Below are positions 15,988-24,266 of a DNA stretch of 45,360 nt, in pieces (position 1 is the first letter of the stretch; every line of letters begins with the position of its first letter). Where the stretch lies: the NCBI GenBank assembly GCA_020848545.1, contig JADLHZ010000160.1:1-45360 (forward strand). The letters run 5' to 3'. Source of the DNA: Deltaproteobacteria bacterium (GTDB taxonomy: Bacteria > Myxococcota > JADLHZ01). The notes under the pieces are model-generated. The model saw nothing but the letters and a program-made list of their open reading frames with translations. It was not told the origin of the DNA and did no database searches. A program made the position numbers and the translations under genes.

Positions 15988-16025
15988 TATTGACAGATAC
16001 ATAATTATGGATAATGGGTGACGGT
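15988..16025 (+). promoter_or_regulatory. Candidate promoter of the surface-protein/integrase block
   Basis: TTGACA at 15990-15995 within GTATTGACA, followed by an AT-rich stretch containing GATAAT at 16010-16015 (spacing 14, shorter than ideal). The hexamer starts 36 nt before the ATG at 16026. The same 9-mer at nearly the same distance lies before virD4, so one regulator or sigma factor may serve both. Every following gene up to the integrase is on the same strand with gaps of at most 18 bases. Confidence 0.45.
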
Positions 16026-16649
16026 ATGCGCATCGCCGTCCCAATGCTCGTCCTACTCATGCTCGCCGGCCGGCAGGCCCACGCGTTCAAGCGCGAGCTC
16101 GGCTTCTCGATCGAGCCCACCTTCGTGGCGATGCCCGCCGTGCAAACGGGGGCGGCAGGAACGCTGAGTTTCGCGCCGGGCGCGGCCTTCGCGCTCGAAT
16201 ATTATCCGCTGAACTACCTCTCGGCGGTGCTGCGACTCAGCTATCAGTTCCCGATCGCAGACTCGCGGATAGGCAATGCGACCTTCTCGAACCGCGACGG
16301 CATCTATTGGCTCCGACAAGGCATCGGTTTCGCGACTCTGGGACTCCGCATTGCCACGCCACAATACTGGTTGCCGGTGACGTTTTCACTCAGCGCGCAG
16401 GGTGGCCTGGCCGTCCTGGTCCACACCGAGCGCGAGCTGAGAAACGACGCCGACATCGTCTACAGCAACGTCAAGCTCGAGCCGCAGGTGCAATTCGCAC
16501 CGTGCATCGTCGCCGGCGTCGGCATTTCTTTCCGCGTCACTGACCAAGTGCGCCTGGGCATCGAGCCCACGCTGCACGTCGTCTTTGCGCCGCAAGCGTT
16601 CATCGGCATGGGTCTCGCCGCGTCGCTCGCGTTTTTCTTTTTCACGTGA
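16026..16649 (+). CDS. Outer-membrane beta-barrel-like protein
   Basis: A 207-residue protein with a good signal peptide (MRIAVPMLVLLMLAGRQAHA, cleavage after AHA). The mature part alternates amphipathic strands (LGFSIEPTFVAMP, LSAVLRLSYQFP, FATLGLRIATP, VTFSLSAQGGLAVLV, VKLEPQVQFAPCIVAGVGIS, VRLGIEPTLHVVF) and ends in an aromatic C-terminus (LAFFFFT), as expected for a small outer-membrane barrel. The ATG at 16026 is chosen over one at 16014 because it gives a clean signal sequence and GGGTGA lies upstream. Family unknown. As first gene of a block encoding surface lipoproteins on a conjugative-type island, it could serve cell-cell contact or surface exclusion, but this is inference. Confidence 0.75.
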   Translation: MRIAVPMLVLLMLAGRQAHAFKRELGFSIEPTFVAMPAVQTGAAGTLSFAPGAAFALEYYPLNYLSAVLRLSYQFPIADSRIGNATFSNRDGIYWLRQGIGFATLGLRIATPQYWLPVTFSLSAQGGLAVLVHTERELRNDADIVYSNVKLEPQVQFAPCIVAGVGISFRVTDQVRLGIEPTLHVVFAPQAFIGMGLAASLAFFFFT

Positions 16650-16656
16650 GGCGAGG

Positions 16657-19521
16657 ATGAAACGATCGATTCTTCTCCTGATAGTGCTCGCCGCCTGTCG
16701 ACCGCCGGCCGCCGAGCATTCAGCCCAGCACATCACGGGTACTGCGGCGCTCGTCGCGCCCATTGTCGGCGCAAACATCCGTATCACGCGCCTCGACAGT
16801 AACCCGGGTGAGCTGATCGGGACAGCCGTCACGGACGACACCGGCGCCTTCGACATCGAGCTCGCCGACACGGAAGGGGCAGTGCTCGTCGAGTTGCTTG
16901 GGACCAGCGAGGGCAAGACGCTCGATCCTGTCTCACGCCGCGACCTGAGCCTTTCTCTCACCGACAGATTCGCGGCCGTGATCACGAAGCTCAAGCTCGG
17001 CGAGTCGCGAAACGGCGTCGTCATTTCCCCGTGGTCCACGCTCATCGCCGCGCGCGTGCAATGGGACGTCGCCTACAATCACCGTTCGTTCGACGAGGCA
17101 CTCGAAGGCACAATGGCGCTCTTCGTCCAGCACTTCGGCGACCGGGCGTTTCTCGACTCGTCTGCACCCCTCGATCCCACGGCCGGCCCGACCAATGGGC
17201 TGTCGACGAACGCGTTGCACGGATTCATTACCACCGCGCTCGCGGCCATGGGGATCGATCTGTCGCGACGCTTGCAGCTGACGCCATCAGGTCTGGTCAC
17301 GACGATCTCGATGACGCAGTGGCTCGCCGACGACTTGCGAGCGGACGGCGCTTTCAACGGCGTTGGCACGAAGGGTGTCATCAATATTCTCGACGAGCAG
17401 AACCTCGATCCAGAGGCGACCAGGGCTCTGCTCGGCGCCGCGCTCGGCTCATTCATGACGTCGGCGGAGAACAAGAGTGGCGTCGGGTTGTCGGACATGA
17501 CTGCCATCATCACGGCGATCAGCACGGACACTTCGGCGCTCTACGGAACGGCGACCCCAGCCGGCGCGACCAGCATCGGACCCGGACCGAAGATCACGCT
17601 GGCCAGCCCGCTGTCCGGCAGTGCGTACCGCGAGGCGACGGCGATCATCGGCACGGCAGAGAGCACCGTTGGAGTCGCTGGTGTCGAGCTCGCCCTCGAT
17701 GGCCAGTCGATTGGCAACGGCGGTGAGCGTTCGTCTACGACGAAGATCATCTGGGCGCTGAACGCGAATCTCGACGACGGCTTTCACACGCTTCGCATCG
17801 ACGCCAAGGACGCGGCGGGGCAAGCGAGCTCACTCACGGTCACCTTCAACAGCGACAAGACGCCGCCGATTTTCCTCTTCGGATCATGCAAGGCGCCGGA
17901 TGACACGACCCGCCTCGTCTTGAGCGATTTCGTCTCTGGCCATGTCGACTGGGGCTCGCCGGCTTTCGATGCCACGTGCACGGCGACGGCGCTGACGCCA
18001 AAGAGCGACGACGATGCCATCATCCTCCACCAATTCGCCGAGCTGTCGAAAGCGCGTGCCACGTCCGCGTCGCTCAACTTGGTCCCGGAGGATCACGGGC
18101 CGGTTTTTTCCGAGCCGCACGAGATCGCGATGCGCGCGGGGATCTACCGGAAGGGCAAGCTCGTCGGTATCGAGGCGACAATTCCGGCGAGCGGCGTTTC
18201 CTCCAGCATCCGAGAGATCGCAATCTCCTCGGACCTCTTCGGTGACGCGTTGCTCGATGTTTCGTCGAACGACGTGCTCGAGCTTCGCATCACGGTCGTC
18301 GATCGGCTCGGCAACGAAAGTACGTCTTCGTTCAAGTTCAAGCTCGACCTGCTTCCGACGCCCTTCGCAGCGTACGATTACAGTGCCACCGTACCGGGCT
18401 CGCAGCGCATCACGAGCTACTCATTCGCAAGCAACAACGCGCAGCAGGTATTCGACGCTTCGATCAACCGCCAGTTTGGGCTCTACATCGCGGGCAAGTA
18501 TGCGGTGCGAAACGTATCGGATCGCCCAGCGACGCTCAAACTGACGGGCTCCCCGGCCGATGTTGTCGCCACAATCACCGAATGGCGCGGGCTCGTCGCG
18601 GGGGAGAACACGTCATGGGGTTTGCCGAACGGGCTCGCGTATTCTTCCATGACGACCTGCGCGCAGACGCAGGGGCAGCTGACGAATCCGGTTCCGCCGC
18701 CGATCTATGACAGCTGCTTCAATTCGGCATCGGATACGATTCCGTCGCAAGGGTCCCTTCCCGCCAATCCTTGGGTGCTGATGCAACGCGGTGGGCAGTC
18801 GTTGTGCATTCGCGCCGATGAATTCCCTGAGGACGACCCAACGGTTCAACTCGACCCGGTCCACGTGCCCTGGCGAATCATCGTCACCGATGCGGTGTCC
18901 GGCGTTCCGCTCGTTCAGAGTGCAAGCAGCGAGTACACGCTAGCTGCCAACGCGACCGCGAACGTGTTCGTCGGTTTCGACGTGCCGGTCTTCGCGCAGC
19001 GTTCGTTGCAGGTGTGCTCGCCAAGTTATGTAGGTACGCCGAACGTGCTGAGCAGCGCCATCGATCCGCACCGCGCAGCGATCACGACGCTCACCGGGAT
19101 CTTGCCGGATCGCATGGTCTACAACGGCGACTTCACCTGGCAGGGTCCTGGCTACATCGACTGCAGCGGCATGACCTGCACGGGCAGTGACTGTCGTTCG
19201 ACGGAGAACCAAGTGGTTCTTCGGGCGCAGGGCACGGTTTTCTACGAAGACATCTTCATCGGGAGTGGCAGTTGCTACTGGCTGCGCCGAGCCTATCGTC
19301 GCGCCGCGAACATCAACCTGGCGCGCATGCGAACGACGAGCTCCTTTGCCGTGAAGGGGAACTTCGCGCTCTCGACGACAGCGCGCCTTCCGAGAAATCC
19401 CATCGATCATCCGAACGCTTTCGATCTCCCTGTCGAGAGCTTCGCCGTCGACCACAGCTCCCGCGCCACGAATCAACCGCCGGATCATCCCGTCCGTTAC
19501 ACCAAAGGACTGCTCCCATGA
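16657..19521 (+). CDS. Large surface lipoprotein with carboxypeptidase-regulatory-like and Ig-like domains (paralogue A)
   Basis: A 954-residue predicted lipoprotein: signal MKRSILLLIVLAAC with lipobox LAAC. Residues about 28-85 form a CarboxypepD_reg/Cna-B-like beta domain (GTAALVAPIVGANIRITRL). Next comes a helical region with VVISPWSTLIAARVQWDV and ENKSGVGLSDMTAIITAIST, then an Ig-like domain (SPLSGSAYREATAIIGTAES to FHTLRIDAKDAAGQASSLTV), and a large C-terminal part with several Cys probably disulfide-bonded outside the cell. The gene at 20252 encodes a paralogue with the same order of blocks. ATG at 16657 follows a GGCGAGG ribosome site. The frame is open upstream but that part is antisense-like. 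Probably an adhesin-type or structural surface protein; no catalytic motif is seen. Confidence 0.75.
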   Translation: MKRSILLLIVLAACRPPAAEHSAQHITGTAALVAPIVGANIRITRLDSNPGELIGTAVTDDTGAFDIELADTEGAVLVELLGTSEGKTLDPVSRRDLSLSLTDRFAAVITKLKLGESRNGVVISPWSTLIAARVQWDVAYNHRSFDEALEGTMALFVQHFGDRAFLDSSAPLDPTAGPTNGLSTNALHGFITTALAAMGIDLSRRLQLTPSGLVTTISMTQWLADDLRADGAFNGVGTKGVINILDEQNLDPEATRALLGAALGSFMTSAENKSGVGLSDMTAIITAISTDTSALYGTATPAGATSIGPGPKITLASPLSGSAYREATAIIGTAESTVGVAGVELALDGQSIGNGGERSSTTKIIWALNANLDDGFHTLRIDAKDAAGQASSLTVTFNSDKTPPIFLFGSCKAPDDTTRLVLSDFVSGHVDWGSPAFDATCTATALTPKSDDDAIILHQFAELSKARATSASLNLVPEDHGPVFSEPHEIAMRAGIYRKGKLVGIEATIPASGVSSSIREIAISSDLFGDALLDVSSNDVLELRITVVDRLGNESTSSFKFKLDLLPTPFAAYDYSATVPGSQRITSYSFASNNAQQVFDASINRQFGLYIAGKYAVRNVSDRPATLKLTGSPADVVATITEWRGLVAGENTSWGLPNGLAYSSMTTCAQTQGQLTNPVPPPIYDSCFNSASDTIPSQGSLPANPWVLMQRGGQSLCIRADEFPEDDPTVQLDPVHVPWRIIVTDAVSGVPLVQSASSEYTLAANATANVFVGFDVPVFAQRSLQVCSPSYVGTPNVLSSAIDPHRAAITTLTGILPDRMVYNGDFTWQGPGYIDCSGMTCTGSDCRSTENQVVLRAQGTVFYEDIFIGSGSCYWLRRAYRRAANINLARMRTTSSFAVKGNFALSTTARLPRNPIDHPNAFDLPVESFAVDHSSRATNQPPDHPVRYTKGLLP

Positions 19522-20240
19522 GACACTTCGGATCATTCTTCCTGCTCACGCTTTGCGCGTGTCCTCAGACTCAGCTTGGCGTGAACGGCGCGGCTGGCGT
19601 GACCGGGTCGCCTGGTCCGACAGGTCCGCAAGGGGCCGCGGGTGTCTGCGACGCGACGAGCTGTCCGCCGGTCACTACGATCGGTGGTCTCGCCGGCGGC
19701 ACCGTCAGCGGCTCGACGACGCTCGAGGCGGCAACGGTGACGGGCGCGCTCAATATCAACCGTACGATTATCACGCGCGGGACGAAGAAGACGTCGTTGA
19801 ACGGCTTCTTCTGCGGCTACACCGCTTTCACCGTCGACGGTCGCGCGTATCGATCCACGGCCACCGGTGGCACCGCGGATCGCGCCGGTCCTTGGGCGGC
19901 GAAGAAGTGGTGCGAAGAGACTTGCTCAGGCAGCGCGACGGCTCACGTGTGCTCGACGGTCGAGCTGATGCTGGCGCAGGATCTGCGCGGGGGCAGCGAC
20001 CTCACGGGCGCCGCGAGCGCCGAGCCTGATAACCCGGCGGTGCCCATGCCGCCGCTCGATCCCGTGCCGGCTGACAATGCTTTCGACGTCGGCTGGGTGC
20101 GCGCGGTGGACGGGACCTCGAGCTGCAAGGGCTTCACCTCGTCGTCGGGCTCCGGAACCCTGTTCAAGCCGGATGGCGATCATGGCGTCTTCGACACCGC
20201 AGCCTGCACCGACCTTCACCCACTCTATTGCTGCGACTGA
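19518..20240 (+). CDS. Small lipoprotein with a collagen-like repeat and Cys-rich C-terminal domain
   Basis: A 240-residue protein. The N-terminus MRHFGSFFLLTLCAC has a lipobox-like LCAC. Right after it comes a short Gly-X-Y run (about residues 22-43: GVNGAAGVTG, SPGPTGPQGAAG), followed by a Thr/Gly-rich segment. From about residue 90 to the end lies a Cys-rich domain (GFFCGYTAF, KKWCEETCSG, HVCSTVELM, SSCKGF, DTAACTDLHPLYCCD). Its end resembles C-type-lectin-like/DUF1554 domains of surface proteins in Leptospira and myxobacteria, a remembered resemblance. A collagen-like stem would allow trimerisation. Its ATG overlaps the stop of paralogue A (ATGA), and it lies between the two paralogous large lipoproteins, so the three products likely act together at the surface. 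Confidence 0.7.
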   Translation: MRHFGSFFLLTLCACPQTQLGVNGAAGVTGSPGPTGPQGAAGVCDATSCPPVTTIGGLAGGTVSGSTTLEAATVTGALNINRTIITRGTKKTSLNGFFCGYTAFTVDGRAYRSTATGGTADRAGPWAAKKWCEETCSGSATAHVCSTVELMLAQDLRGGSDLTGAASAEPDNPAVPMPPLDPVPADNAFDVGWVRAVDGTSSCKGFTSSSGSGTLFKPDGDHGVFDTAACTDLHPLYCCD

Positions 20241-20251
20241 GGAGAGACGAC

Positions 20252-22930
20252 ATGCGATCCCTATCTCTCGTTTCGATCATGTTCCTCGCTTGTAACGCCG
20301 CCTCGGCGCCGGGCGGCGATTCCCATGGCCTGAAACCTGCGGCCGGCAAGGACCGCTTGCTTCTCGCCGGATCGGCCTTTCTTATTGCTCCCATTGCGGG
20401 TGCGCACGTCACCGCCACTCGAATCGGTCGCAGTCACGAGCTCGTCGGCGAGACGACGACCGGTCCGGATGGTGCGTGGACCTTCGACCTGTACGCCGTC
20501 GATGGCGACATTCTGATCGAGGTTCTCGGCGATCGCGGCGGCTCCTGCCTTGAACCCGCCACCGGCGTGGCGCCGATTTCGCTCTCGCAAGATGATCGCA
20601 TGGCGACGATCGTCCCACGCGCGTCTCTCGGTCAGGAGCTCGCAGCGATTACGATCAACCCGGTGACGACGCTCGTCGCGGCGCGCGCACTCGCCGAGGC
20701 ACGTGCAGGCATATCGATCTCCGATGCCTGGAAGAAGAACGTCGATCTGTTCTCGGCGCACTTCGATTCCCCGGAGCCATGGGCATCGCAACCGATCGAC
20801 CTCGTCCTGCACCCGGCACCTGGCTTGTCATCGGGCGCGATCTATTCCTTCATCACGCTTGCTATTTCGCAACACGCACTCGAGCTCGGGCGGCGAGCCG
20901 GCGTCACTGACGTTTCTGTCGTCAATACGTGGACCGTTCTGCGTCACCTCACGCGGGACCTCGACGATCGCGTCTTCGACGGCAAGGCGCAAAGCGCGGA
21001 GCTTCCGCCGCTCGCCGCCAATGTTCGTATCGACGCCGAGACGACGCGCGCGAGCTTGGCCAAGGCGCTCGAAAGCTTCCTCGGCTCCGAGAACAACAAG
21101 TCTGGCTTTGGCGCACGCGACTTGTCGAAGCTGATCAATGCAATTCGCCAAGACAAGAGCGAGCTGTATCCGCCTGGTGAGCCAGAGGTGAATCGCGATC
21201 CGACAGTCGAGTCCGGATCACCCCCGGCGATCACCATCACCGCACCGTCTGCGGCTCAAACCGTCGGGCAGGGAAGCCATCTCGTTGCCGAGATCGTCGA
21301 CCTCGACGGCGTCAGCGACGCGAGCGTGTTCTTCGACGGCAATCTCGTCGGGTTTAGCTTCGACAAGACGACGCCAACCAAATGGACGCTCGATACACCG
21401 ATCATCGTCCAAGACGGCGATCACGTGTTCGAGCTGACGGCGAGGGACGCGAAGGGCAACACATCGAAGAAAGCCGTGCAATTCACCTTCGACGGCGCAC
21501 CGCCATCGATCTCCTTTCTTGCCTGCCATGCGCCAAATGATCTCGCGCGCACGGTGACGACGAATCCAGGTAGCGCGGTCTTTGCCCCGACTACGACGGA
21601 TGAGCCGTGCCTCGAATCGACGCTCGGCAGTGGCGATCAACAGTTTCATACCTTTGCGGACTTGCTCGCAAGCGCCGGCGCGGACACACCGCGGATCGAT
21701 CTCGCCGTGACCGACACGACCGAGATCGCATCGGTCACCTGCCAGCTCAGCATCAACGGTACTCCGATCGGCTCGCCCACGCCGTGCGCTGAAGGGACGT
21801 CACCGGTCTCGCACGTCTTGTCTGTGAGCGCGTCCGTCTTCGGCGAGAAGCTACTCACGCTCGACGTGACGGACACCGCGTCGCTACGTGTGGTCGCCAC
21901 CGATACGCTCGGCAACTCGGCGGATCGCACCTTCGCGTTTCGCTTGAACGTGCTGCCAACACCACTGCATGTCGTCGCGGTGCCGCTCACGCCGCAGTCG
22001 GCGATCACGAGCTACAGCTTCGCCGCCGACAACGTGGACAAGCTCTTCGACTACGCGAACTTCCCCGATCACCTCGTTCACCTCAACGCCTACAACGTCA
22101 CGAATCTATCGGCGCGACCGGCGAAGCTGTCGCTGAACGTCGGCTTCGCGAACGAAGGCGCCGGTTGGACGCGGCGCACGTACAAAGCGCCGTTTCAGCT
22201 CTACCTCGGCTACAGCGTTAGCGATGGCGTTGGCATCTGCGGCAACGGCCAGGCGCTCAAGTTTCTCCGCTACAATTCCTACACCGGCCATCAATGCGTC
22301 ACGCCGTCCGCGTTGGCGACGATCGACACGATGAGCACTGGCTCCATTCCGACCAACCCTTTCGACATTCGTCGATTCGTCTTCGCGGCGAATGGGAGCG
22401 CGGTGACACCCGACGACAACGCGGAGGTCGTGCTGGAGCCGGGGCAGACGTACAAGGTTCTGCTCGCCACTCGATACCCCTGGTTCACCGTGAATCCGAC
22501 GAGTGGCGCCTGTGTGGCGACGTACGGACCGGAGTGGATCAATCACGGAGTCGTCGGCGCGCCGTCCGCGATCGGGGGTTTTTACCGGAAGAATCTCTTC
22601 TTCAACTACATCATGACGGGCACGACGTATTCCTTCTATGGATACCTCACCTGCAGCAGCAATATGGTCTACAACTGCCCATCGACCGGGTTCTGTGGGT
22701 TCGACGCTTTCGTCAACAACGGCGCTGTCTATCCGGTGAGATACGCGCTGATCGAGCGCGATCTCCGCTTCTCGACCGCAGCGACCTGGACGCCACGGAT
22801 TCGTTTGTCGACGTCAACGGCATCGATCGCCGCAAAGGCCGATCGCAGCGGGCTCGCGATCCTTCAGGAGTACAAGACCGAGAACGTCAAGCCGCCCGCG
22901 GACCTTGGCTTCCCGCTGAGCGGATGGTGA
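20252..22930 (+). CDS. Large surface protein, paralogue B of the 16657 gene
   Basis: An 892-residue exported protein; signal MRSLSLVSIMFLAC with a weaker lipobox (FLAC). Domain order copies paralogue A: a beta domain (GSAFLIAPIAGAHVTATRI), ITINPVTTLVAARALAEA, the ENNKSGFGARDLSKLINAI block, an Ig-like domain (SPPAITITAPSAAQTVGQ to DHVFELTARDAKGNTSKKAV), then the LPTPLHV... ITSYSFAADN segment that matches LPTPFAA... ITSYSFASNN in paralogue A, and a Cys-containing C-terminus. The ATG at 20252 follows GAGGAGAGA. The stop overlaps the next gene by seven bases. Sequence identity between the paralogues appears low outside these blocks, so the duplication is old. Likely surface exposed and involved in contact or adhesion; no enzymatic motif seen. 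Confidence 0.73.
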   Translation: MRSLSLVSIMFLACNAASAPGGDSHGLKPAAGKDRLLLAGSAFLIAPIAGAHVTATRIGRSHELVGETTTGPDGAWTFDLYAVDGDILIEVLGDRGGSCLEPATGVAPISLSQDDRMATIVPRASLGQELAAITINPVTTLVAARALAEARAGISISDAWKKNVDLFSAHFDSPEPWASQPIDLVLHPAPGLSSGAIYSFITLAISQHALELGRRAGVTDVSVVNTWTVLRHLTRDLDDRVFDGKAQSAELPPLAANVRIDAETTRASLAKALESFLGSENNKSGFGARDLSKLINAIRQDKSELYPPGEPEVNRDPTVESGSPPAITITAPSAAQTVGQGSHLVAEIVDLDGVSDASVFFDGNLVGFSFDKTTPTKWTLDTPIIVQDGDHVFELTARDAKGNTSKKAVQFTFDGAPPSISFLACHAPNDLARTVTTNPGSAVFAPTTTDEPCLESTLGSGDQQFHTFADLLASAGADTPRIDLAVTDTTEIASVTCQLSINGTPIGSPTPCAEGTSPVSHVLSVSASVFGEKLLTLDVTDTASLRVVATDTLGNSADRTFAFRLNVLPTPLHVVAVPLTPQSAITSYSFAADNVDKLFDYANFPDHLVHLNAYNVTNLSARPAKLSLNVGFANEGAGWTRRTYKAPFQLYLGYSVSDGVGICGNGQALKFLRYNSYTGHQCVTPSALATIDTMSTGSIPTNPFDIRRFVFAANGSAVTPDDNAEVVLEPGQTYKVLLATRYPWFTVNPTSGACVATYGPEWINHGVVGAPSAIGGFYRKNLFFNYIMTGTTYSFYGYLTCSSNMVYNCPSTGFCGFDAFVNNGAVYPVRYALIERDLRFSTAATWTPRIRLSTSTASIAAKADRSGLAILQEYKTENVKPPADLGFPLSGW

Positions 22931-24003
22931 TCGTGCGCAAGACTCCGTCCAAAATGCCGCGCAAGCCCGCTTCGTCGAAGCGGCTCTTTGTCGACGTACG
23001 CGAGCTGATTCTCGGCGCGAAGGCGCGCGTCGCGCACACGGTCGATTCAGCGTTGTCGTTGCTCTACTGGAGCATCGGCAAGCGCGTTCGCGAAGAGGTG
23101 CTGACAAGCAAGCGGGCGGAATACGGCAGGCAAATAGTCTACGCGCTGGGTAGACAATTGAGCGGCGAGTTTGGCGACGGTTTTTCCGACAAGAACCTGT
23201 GGAACATGGTTCGCTTCGCCGAGGTCTTCCATGACGAGGCAATTGTCTCCGCACTGCGTAGACAATTGAGCTGGACGCACTTTCGTCGCCTCATCTACAT
23301 CGACGATCCGCTCAAGCGCGATTTCTACGCTGAGATGTGCGCCATCGAGCGCTGGAGCACTCGGACGCTCGAGCAGAAGATCTCGAGCATGCTGTACGAG
23401 CGGACGGCGCTCTCGAAGAAGCCCGCAAAGCTCGTCCGCGCTGAGCTCGATGCACTTCGACAGGACGGCAGGCTGACACCCGATCTGGTCTTCCGTGATC
23501 CATACCTGCTCAGCTTTCTCGGCTTGAAAGACCGCTACCTCGAAAAGGATCTCGAAGACGCGATCATTCGCGAGCTCGAGAAATTCATCCTGGAGCTCGG
23601 CGCCGGGTTCGCGTTCGTCGCGCGGCAAAAACGAATCACCGTCGACCACGACGACTACTACATCGACTTGCTCTTCTTCCACCGCGCGCTTCACCGTCTC
23701 GTCGCGATCGAGCTCAAGATGGGCGACTTCCACCCGAGTGACAAAGGGCAAATGGAGCTCTATCTGCGCTGGCTCGAGAAGCACGAGCGCGGCCCGAGCG
23801 AGGAGCCGCCGATAGGGCTCATTCTCTGCGCCGGTAAGAAACGCGAGACGGTCGAGCTGCTCGAGCTCGAAAAGAGCGGCATCCGTGTCTCGTCATATTG
23901 GCTCGAGCTGCCGCCGCGAAAGCTGCTCGAGAAAAAGCTGCATGACGCGGTCGTCATCGCGCGAGGGCTGGCAGAAATGAAGGAAGGAGCGGACAAGACA
24001 TGA
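22924..24003 (+). CDS. DUF1016/YhcG-family PDDEXK nuclease
   Basis: A 359-residue protein. The N-terminal domain (about 20-190) has the DUF1016 helical pattern: LYWSIGKRVREEVL, YGRQIVYALGRQLSGEFG, FSDKNLWNMVRFAEVF and RRQLSWTHFRRLIYIDDPLK. The C-terminal domain (about 195-340) is PD-(D/E)XK-like: FVARQKRITVDHDDYYIDLLFFH gives the Asp, and LVAIELKMGDFHPSDKGQM gives the ExK pair. Family members are predicted DNA nucleases, common on mobile elements and in defence or restriction loci; the biological role is unsettled. ATG at 22924 overlaps the upstream gene by seven bases; GTG at 22933 is an alternative. The stop overlaps the excisionase ATG, suggesting co-expression with the recombination genes. 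Confidence 0.9.
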   Translation: MVIVRKTPSKMPRKPASSKRLFVDVRELILGAKARVAHTVDSALSLLYWSIGKRVREEVLTSKRAEYGRQIVYALGRQLSGEFGDGFSDKNLWNMVRFAEVFHDEAIVSALRRQLSWTHFRRLIYIDDPLKRDFYAEMCAIERWSTRTLEQKISSMLYERTALSKKPAKLVRAELDALRQDGRLTPDLVFRDPYLLSFLGLKDRYLEKDLEDAIIRELEKFILELGAGFAFVARQKRITVDHDDYYIDLLFFHRALHRLVAIELKMGDFHPSDKGQMELYLRWLEKHERGPSEEPPIGLILCAGKKRETVELLELEKSGIRVSSYWLELPPRKLLEKKLHDAVVIARGLAEMKEGADKT

Positions 24004-24248
24004 ACGCCGAGTTGAAAGCTGCAAACGAAAACGAAGAGCTGTGGGATGCGAACGACGCCGCGCGCTTTCTCAAGGTGAGTCGCTCATGGGTCTACCAGCG
24101 CGCGGAAGCCGGGCTGCTACCGCACGTGCGCATCGGCGCGCTCCTGCGCTTCGAGCCGTGGACCCTGCGCGAGTTTGCGCGGCAGGAGCGCGAGGGTATC
24201 ACTGATGTGATGGGGCGACTGCGTCGAAAACCCGGCACCAAAGCGTAG
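24000..24248 (+). CDS. Excisionase/MerR-like helix-turn-helix protein
   Basis: An 82-residue DNA-binding protein of the HTH_17/excisionase type. The core is LWDANDAARFLKVSRSWVYQ with RAEAGLLPHVRIGALLRFEP and a following helix (TLREFARQEREG), then a basic tail. Such proteins usually direct element excision or control the integrase. Its ATG overlaps the nuclease stop (ATGA), and the integrase gene begins 18 bases after its stop, with AGGAGG in between. This is the normal xis-int arrangement. Confidence 0.88.
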   Translation: MNAELKAANENEELWDANDAARFLKVSRSWVYQRAEAGLLPHVRIGALLRFEPWTLREFARQEREGITDVMGRLRRKPGTKA

Positions 24249-24266
24249 TCTGCGCAGGAGGACGTC

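Noticed and set aside
23140-23270. Repeated TAGACAATTGAGC (about 23148 and 23258) as a possible regulatory repeat
   Set aside because: Both copies lie inside the DUF1016 gene and encode the family-typical RQLS segments, so protein constraint explains them.
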